Shown here one piece after another: positions 49,430-53,667 of a DNA stretch of 53,667 nucleotides (its first letter is position 1; every line of letters begins with the position of its first letter). The stretch is from Spirochaetaceae bacterium (GTDB taxonomy: Bacteria; Spirochaetota; Spirochaetia; Treponematales; Breznakiellaceae). The stretch is taken from NCBI GenBank assembly GCA_031277165.1, contig JAISLT010000052.1, positions 1 through 53,667 of the forward strand. Reading direction: 5' to 3'. A program made the translations under genes and the position numbers. The notes below the pieces were generated by a model, which saw nothing but the letters and a program-made list of their open reading frames with translations, did not search any database and was not told where the DNA came from.

Positions 49430-50280
49430 GCAAACCTCCGCGGGGATCTTGTTTTTATGTCCCGCAGCATAAAGGATGGGGAATAGTTGATCGTGTGGGT
49501 GCAGACCGCGCCAAGGTTTTTTTCCGGATCAATGGACCGTACCGTTTTTTCCGAATACAATTCGGGACTTAGGGCCGTTACGGCGTTGATGTTGATTTTT
49601 TTTCCGTAGTCCCCCTTGCAGTCCTGGGCAGGCCTGTACAGGGCGTTGTCTTCGATAAAGAGGGAACCGGCCATGCGGCTGTTCGCCGGATCACAGCATA
49701 CCGGATTTAGCGGGTGGGCTTTCCATGAATCAGAAGGAAACCGGTCAGAATAAAACAGCGAAAGATTTGAATTTCGCTGTTGCAAGCCGGATCCTATGCT
49801 GGTAAAAAGCCACCATAGACCATGATAAAAAAATACCGTGCTGTCGCTGGCGTCCACATTGTCCAGTAGGGTAGTTTCATATACCCACCTGCGGGGGAAT
49901 TCTTCCGCCCTGTACAGGTCTACCGTTTTGTGTTCGTGGCTTTCCGGTACCAGGTACCAGGTAAGACCGCCATTTTGCAGAACGGAAAAAACCTGAGGAT
50001 AAGAAAGATGGTATTCCCTTTCAAGGATCGGCGTAAACGAAGAATGTTCCAGGGAGCCGGACAATTCCAGAAACCCCAGAATTCCATTGCCGTTTCCGAT
50101 CTGCTGCTCGATAAAAATATATGTTCTGCCTCCATGCTCAACCGGAAAAGGATCGGCCCATATATGGTTATCCGGCGGCGTCAGGTGTTGTAAGACAGTT
50201 CCGCTTTTATCGCAGACCAGCAGGGACCATTGTTCCTTAAACAAAATTCGCCGTATTTTGTTTCTAACCCGGCGAATCAA
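49426..50280 (-). CDS. GINT1 N-terminal-like beta-propeller protein
   Basis: The 284-residue protein resembles the N-terminal region of glucosamine inositolphosphorylceramide transferase 1 (a five-bladed propeller). Recognisable segments are HIWADPFPVEHGGRTYIFIE, LSYPQVFSVLQNGGLTWYLV, DSTVFFYHGLWWLFTS and RMAGSLFIEDNALYRPAQDC. No glycosyltransferase GT64 domain is attached. Bacterial versions sit in polysaccharide loci, where the propeller probably binds a sugar or acts as a hydrolase/transferase. It uses a TTG start that overlaps the stop of the upstream gene (TTGA). The glycan role is from context. Confidence 0.68.
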   Translation of the reverse strand: MIRRVRNKIRRILFKEQWSLLVCDKSGTVLQHLTPPDNHIWADPFPVEHGGRTYIFIEQQIGNGNGILGFLELSGSLEHSSFTPILEREYHLSYPQVFSVLQNGGLTWYLVPESHEHKTVDLYRAEEFPRRWVYETTLLDNVDASDSTVFFYHGLWWLFTSIGSGLQQRNSNLSLFYSDRFPSDSWKAHPLNPVCCDPANSRMAGSLFIEDNALYRPAQDCKGDYGKKININAVTALSPELYSEKTVRSIDPEKNLGAVCTHTINYSPSFMLRDIKTRSPRRFA

Positions 50281-51233
50281 CCTTGGTTTTCCCCATAGGT
50301 TTGATAAAACGAATCGTACATATGATAGTATTCCAGAACATTTTTTAGTTGAACGTCGTTTTGGTTTTTTGCCACATTTATATCCGCCAGTTTTGGGATC
50401 GCCATGTATTCACCGCTAAAAATATAATCAAAATCAAAAGCCCGAGAGTAACCATTCCTTACCCCCTGTATTTTTGTACCCTGCAGCAGGGCCATAACAT
50501 AAAACCAGATGTCATCGGCATTTGGACAGAGAGTTAAGAATAGTTCATGATTATATACGTCTTTGTACAGTGAACGGGGAGGGTAGAGTACCCCCCCGAC
50601 TCCAGTAAAAAAATTTAATGGTGACGCGGCGGCTTTTTGCCGTTTCCAGTTTTGATAGCTGTCTATACGCTTATTATTGAAAGAAATCGTATGAATCCTG
50701 TGGGCTATCATGCAGCCGGGGTTTTCTAGATAAGCGTTATATAGCTTTTCAAGCCACCGCGGTTTATAGTAAACATCATCGTCAAACACAACAATAGCAT
50801 AGTCAGGAAACTCTCGTAAGGCATAGTAAAGCTTTGTATAGGATTTTAAATTTTTTTTTACAAATTGTATCTCAAAATTAAAAGGCTGGTATTTTTTTAG
50901 CGAATCCGGTATATCCGCCTCTTTTCCGGGAAATTCTTCCTCAGAAAGCCACAGGATTATCTTTTCAGGTCTTATGGTCTGGTTCAGAACCGAAAAAAGA
51001 GTGTATTCAACATAACCAATGCGGGCCGGAAAGGATGTAAAAGAAAGGATAAGATTAGCCGCCCTTTTTTTTGTCCTGAAGGAATTGATAGATTTTTCTG
51101 GATTCAAAAAAAAACGGTCAATCCTGCGTTTATAAGCCTTAGTCGAAACACAACCGTAACGGAACCTTTTCCAAACTAAAAATACCGAAGGAAAGGCCCT
51201 TAGTTGTTTTTTCAGTATCTTTTTCAGCGTCAT
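50277..51233 (-). CDS. GT-A-type glycosyltransferase
   Basis: The protein has a GT-A-like fold. LSFTSFPARIGYVEYTLFSV and NQTIRPEKIILWLSEEEF precede AIVVFDDDVYYKP with an acidic DDD metal site. NADDIWFYVMALLQGTKIQG lies near the C-terminus. It may belong to a small polysaccharide glycosyltransferase family related to GT2. Frame upstream of the ATG at 51233 is open to a TTG at 51281; no convincing ribosome-binding site marks either, so the start is uncertain by 16 codons. Composition is AT-rich compared with the genes to the left. Confidence 0.7.
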   Translation of the reverse strand: MTLKKILKKQLRAFPSVFLVWKRFRYGCVSTKAYKRRIDRFFLNPEKSINSFRTKKRAANLILSFTSFPARIGYVEYTLFSVLNQTIRPEKIILWLSEEEFPGKEADIPDSLKKYQPFNFEIQFVKKNLKSYTKLYYALREFPDYAIVVFDDDVYYKPRWLEKLYNAYLENPGCMIAHRIHTISFNNKRIDSYQNWKRQKAAASPLNFFTGVGGVLYPPRSLYKDVYNHELFLTLCPNADDIWFYVMALLQGTKIQGVRNGYSRAFDFDYIFSGEYMAIPKLADINVAKNQNDVQLKNVLEYYHMYDSFYQTYGENQG

Positions 51234-51302
51234 CGTGGAGTAACTGCAAGCGATTTTCTCTAAGGCGCTTCTGGAAACCAAACCTATCGTCGTTATTGAT
51301 AA

Positions 51303-52949
51303 TTAATACCAGTCTCTAATGGCGCTTAAATAAACACCCTTGTTTACAGGGGCTTCGCTATTTATGATAAAAATAATGTCTTTATCTACATTATAAAACA
51401 TCATTTTTTCAGCATATGCGTAATTGAAATTTTCGATGCCTAATATGAGATGAACCGTATCATGTTTGCTTTTTTTTATTTCAGCAATACATTGTTTAAA
51501 CTCTGCGGTAAATTTAATGGCATTTGCAGTATTAAAGGCAAAAAAAGAAACATTATTGATGACAATAATTAACAGTAAAATAAAAAATAAAATTTTGCTC
51601 TGTTTGTTGCTATAATTTGATACTATAATAAAAAAACCAAATAGATACCAGAAATATGGTATATACCGCGCCCACCAATTTTCTGGCATGATGATGGATA
51701 TGGCCGCTAATAGAAGTACCGGGAAAAATACGGCCTTGTAACGGCCTTGATTATTTTTCATTGATAAAAAGACAATGATGGATATAAAAATAAAAATCTC
51801 CGCAAGAAACACGCCAAATCCTCCGGTACGCAGGTCTGGGACGCCATGCGAAGACAGTTTTGTTATCTTTAAAGGATTAAACGGCAAATTATCTTTTTCA
51901 TAATCAAGCAAAAATAAAGAGAAAAATCTCTGAATCGGATGCATCGGAAGTAAATTTTTAGGCATATTGATGGTATAGATTATATCAATCTTGTTCTCGC
52001 CAAAAAGTGGATAAAAGGGATGGCCAAAATCCCTGAAGTTGGTAACATAGGGATTAAAACCGGCAAAAAAAACCCCTAGAGCTAAAATGATGGCACCCGA
52101 CACAATTAATGTTGTCATTTGTTTATATCTTTTAAGTATGAATTGTCTGAATATATACCCAATCAAAACAATTCCGCAGATAAAACCGGTAAATTTAGTA
52201 TTTAGCGCAAATATCGAAGTTGCTATAATAATGATAATATCTTTGATATCATGTTCCTGTTCAAAATAAATACATGCAAAGAACAGAATAATGATCGTCA
52301 TCCCCATAAACCCGTCCACAAGGTAGGTAAAGAACTGCGCCACTACAACTGGGTTTATCACAAAAAAAATACTCAGAACCAGGACCGCTAGTTTGTTTTT
52401 ATGGTATTGACCGGTATATCGCAAAGCATAACAAAATGTTATCATAATAAAAACAATGTTATAAGCTTTTCCAACTTCGATATTGTTACAAATCGATGAA
52501 AATATTGAACCAAACAGCTCGGTAAACTTGGGATAACAATCATTGTAAAGGGATACTGTTGATTTGGGAGCATGTGAATAAAAAGGATTCCAGCCGTTTT
52601 TTAAATGTAGTACCGTCACCTGATGGTAGATCTGCCCATCCCACGAATAATCAAAAATCATTGTACTTATAACCAGGGACAAAATCAGTATACCATACCA
52701 GACTAGCAAATGGGGCAGAGGATTTATTTTTCTTCGATATACCATGAACACAATGCCGCTGTGGATCACCATTGTTACCAGCAGTACTATGACGTTTAGA
52801 TCGGCAATATCTAGTACAAGAAAAATATTTTTTAGTAGATATAAAACAAACAAAAAGGATATTGCAACAAAAGGATGTTCCTTTATAATATTTTTTAATG
52901 ATACTTTGCTGACGTGCATGTCACATATGTGCTGAAGTGTATTTTTAAT
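51303..52949 (-). CDS. multi-pass membrane protein, probable GT-C-type glycosyltransferase
   Basis: The ~548-residue protein has about 12 hydrophobic segments and an early loop motif FDYSWDGQIYHQVTVLHLKN where an acidic residue would sit in GT-C enzymes. The NGWNPFYSH segment is similarly placed. The C-terminus is a short soluble part. With the SMR-type and UbiA-type proteins just upstream, it fits a third lipid-linked sugar set. AGGAG is followed after six bases by ATT at 52949, in frame, so a non-canonical AUU start is proposed; the first ATG, at 52919, has no ribosome-binding site. Upstream frame to 53150 is the other strand's SMR gene in shadow. Confidence 0.6.
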   Translation of the reverse strand: MKNTLQHICDMHVSKVSLKNIIKEHPFVAISFLFVLYLLKNIFLVLDIADLNVIVLLVTMVIHSGIVFMVYRRKINPLPHLLVWYGILILSLVISTMIFDYSWDGQIYHQVTVLHLKNGWNPFYSHAPKSTVSLYNDCYPKFTELFGSIFSSICNNIEVGKAYNIVFIMITFCYALRYTGQYHKNKLAVLVLSIFFVINPVVVAQFFTYLVDGFMGMTIIILFFACIYFEQEHDIKDIIIIIATSIFALNTKFTGFICGIVLIGYIFRQFILKRYKQMTTLIVSGAIILALGVFFAGFNPYVTNFRDFGHPFYPLFGENKIDIIYTINMPKNLLPMHPIQRFFSLFLLDYEKDNLPFNPLKITKLSSHGVPDLRTGGFGVFLAEIFIFISIIVFLSMKNNQGRYKAVFFPVLLLAAISIIMPENWWARYIPYFWYLFGFFIIVSNYSNKQSKILFFILLLIIVINNVSFFAFNTANAIKFTAEFKQCIAEIKKSKHDTVHLILGIENFNYAYAEKMMFYNVDKDIIFIINSEAPVNKGVYLSAIRDWY

Positions 52950-52951
52950 TT

Positions 52952-53314
52952 CTAACTCCTTGCGACTAAAATAATTCCGCAACATACAACAGCTATTCCA
53001 ATTAGTCGTTGTATAGAAATATATTCTTTGAGTATTGCCGCACCTAAAACTGTTACCATCACAAAGCCTAAACTTGAAAAAGCATACGCAAAAGTCACTT
53101 CTACTCTGGAAAGAACTACCATCCACAATATAATGCTGATTCCGTAACACAGGAATGACATCAACAGAAAAATATTGTTTGCCATAGCCGGTAACGCTTT
53201 GTATAACGATGTCAGGCCGTCTATTTCACCAACCCTTAACATGCCGGAACGTATTAAAATCTGAGCGGCGGCATTGAAAGATAAGCTTGTAAAAATTAAA
53301 AAAATACTTTTCGT
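52952..53314 (-). CDS. SMR/EmrE-like small membrane protein (ArnE/F-like flippase)
   Basis: The ~120-residue protein has four membrane helices in small-multidrug-resistance style: a first helix with FNAAAQILIRSGM, then LLMSFLCYGISIILWMVVLS, RVEVTFAYAFSSLGFVMVTV and IGIAVVCCGIILVA. Similar proteins, ArnE and ArnF, flip polyprenyl-phosphate-linked aminoarabinose. The first methionine (53242) would cut off helix 1. GGAG lies six bases before an ACG at 53314, and the codons after it (KSIFLIF) fit a normal SMR start, so ACG is either a true rare start or an ATG altered by one base. It lies downstream of the UbiA gene. Confidence 0.7.
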   Translation of the reverse strand, partial: TKSIFLIFTSLSFNAAAQILIRSGMLRVGEIDGLTSLYKALPAMANNIFLLMSFLCYGISIILWMVVLSRVEVTFAYAFSSLGFVMVTVLGAAILKEYISIQRLIGIAVVCCGIILVARS

Positions 53315-53332
53315 TTATGACTCCGGAGACTT

Positions 53333-53667
53333 TTAAGAGACAATCCGGTTCAGGTAAATTAGAAAGAAAGCCCATGTCAGATACACAATGCACAGTATTA
53401 ACAGCCATTTGTCATGCAAAATAATCGTTGTGGGGTCTCCATCAGAATCACCTTCAATATTGAGGTTATATTTGAGTAAGATAATTAACACAAGTGGAAT
53501 CGTATACACAAAGGCACCGGTATGTAGTCTTTGTACCGTTGTAATATCTATACTCCATAGCGCATAAAGCACCATGCAGAGTGTTTGGCACAAATACATA
53601 TTTTTATCTAAAAAGTTATATGAATAGAAACGCATGACTGTTCTCGATTTGAGGGGGGGGGGGGGGG
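53333..53667 (-). CDS. UbiA-family polyprenyl-phosphate transferase, C-terminal part (runs off right edge)
   Basis: About 105 residues are present. The tail resembles UbiA-family enzymes of the decaprenyl-phosphate phosphoribose synthase group: RFYSYNFLDKNMYLCQTLC, HTGAFVYTIPLVLIILLKYN and GDSDGDPTTIILHDKW, followed by a last helix (LILCIVYLTWAFFLIYLN). Such enzymes attach phosphoribose to polyprenyl phosphate. The frame remains open to the window end; residues upstream of SRTVMRF are encoded by a poly-G tract that may be an artefact. SMR and GT-C-like genes follow, consistent with one pathway. Confidence 0.72.
   Translation of the reverse strand, partial: PPPPLKSRTVMRFYSYNFLDKNMYLCQTLCMVLYALWSIDITTVQRLHTGAFVYTIPLVLIILLKYNLNIEGDSDGDPTTIILHDKWLLILCIVYLTWAFFLIYLNRIVS
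53653..53667. other. 15-base poly-G tract at contig end
   Basis: The window ends in 15 consecutive G. It lies inside the UbiA frame, where it would code for a run of prolines, not a UbiA-like sequence. It probably marks assembly or sequencing failure at the contig end rather than genomic sequence. Confidence 0.7.

Noticed and set aside
53226-53408. Leftward frame between the UbiA and SMR genes as a gene
   Set aside because: It overlaps both real genes, has no family features and no ribosome-binding site.

Overview
The window looks like a large contig end from a treponeme-like spirochaete of moderate-to-high GC (visibly G+C-rich codon use in most genes), plausibly from a gut community. The flagellar gene order flgF-flgG-rod-binding protein, a cluster-less MutY, a short-type cytidylate kinase, IS630 debris and the general gene style all point this way; the genus is an inference. 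The right end stops inside a gene in a run of 15 G, so it is a contig boundary.

Layout. (1) 1-596: mobile-element debris: the N-terminus of an IS630-type transposase leaving the left edge, a truncated IS3-type orfA, and a hairpin-rich repeat. (2) 597-21102: housekeeping block. Leftward dacA-like carboxypeptidase and asnS; rightward flgF, flgG, rod-binding protein and a GH13_18 sugar phosphorylase; a leftward CPBP protease; then a rightward run of PilZ protein, HEAT-like secreted protein, comEC, rsmA, yggS, a small membrane protein and two pseudouridine synthases; leftward folC; rightward murC, yicC, cmk, mutY. (3) 21155-21829: a tRNA-Gly(UCC) with a clear promoter, a decayed IS630 transposase and a MITE-like element. 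(4) 21826-53667: about 32 kb of surface-glycan genes, leftward except for two rightward genes at 27137-31089.

The glycan locus encodes an initiating polyprenyl-phosphate sugar transferase (WbaP/RfbP type), a CDP-alcohol phosphotransferase-like protein, two membrane-anchored CDP-glycerol:glycerophosphotransferase-like (TagF-type) proteins, and many glycosyltransferases. Nucleotide-sugar genes rmlA, rmlB and wecE point to a dTDP-4-amino-4,6-dideoxyhexose, and a UDP-HexNAc dehydrogenase points to an acidic sugar. A FemAB/GNAT-like acyltransferase, a radical-SAM/SPASM protein and a GINT1-N-like protein are also present. Three times the locus repeats one logic: a lipid-linked sugar donor synthase, a small flippase-like protein and a large multi-pass GT-C-like protein. 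No Wzx, Wzy or ABC exporter is visible, so the locus probably continues past the right edge.

The most unusual feature is a convergent pair of ~910-residue proteins (28354-31089 and 31131-33857). Each fuses an N-terminal YidC/Oxa1-type domain to extra membrane segments and a C-terminal extracytoplasmic sulfatase/phosphoglycerol-transferase-type (alkaline phosphatase superfamily) domain. Both keep the YidC signature segments but have Asn or Ser where the groove arginine of YidC insertases normally lies, and both keep the putative Asp/Thr/His/Asp-His metal and nucleophile residues of the C-terminal domain. With the two TagF-like proteins they suggest an undescribed system that adds phospho-alcohol groups to a surface glycan of a diderm spirochaete.
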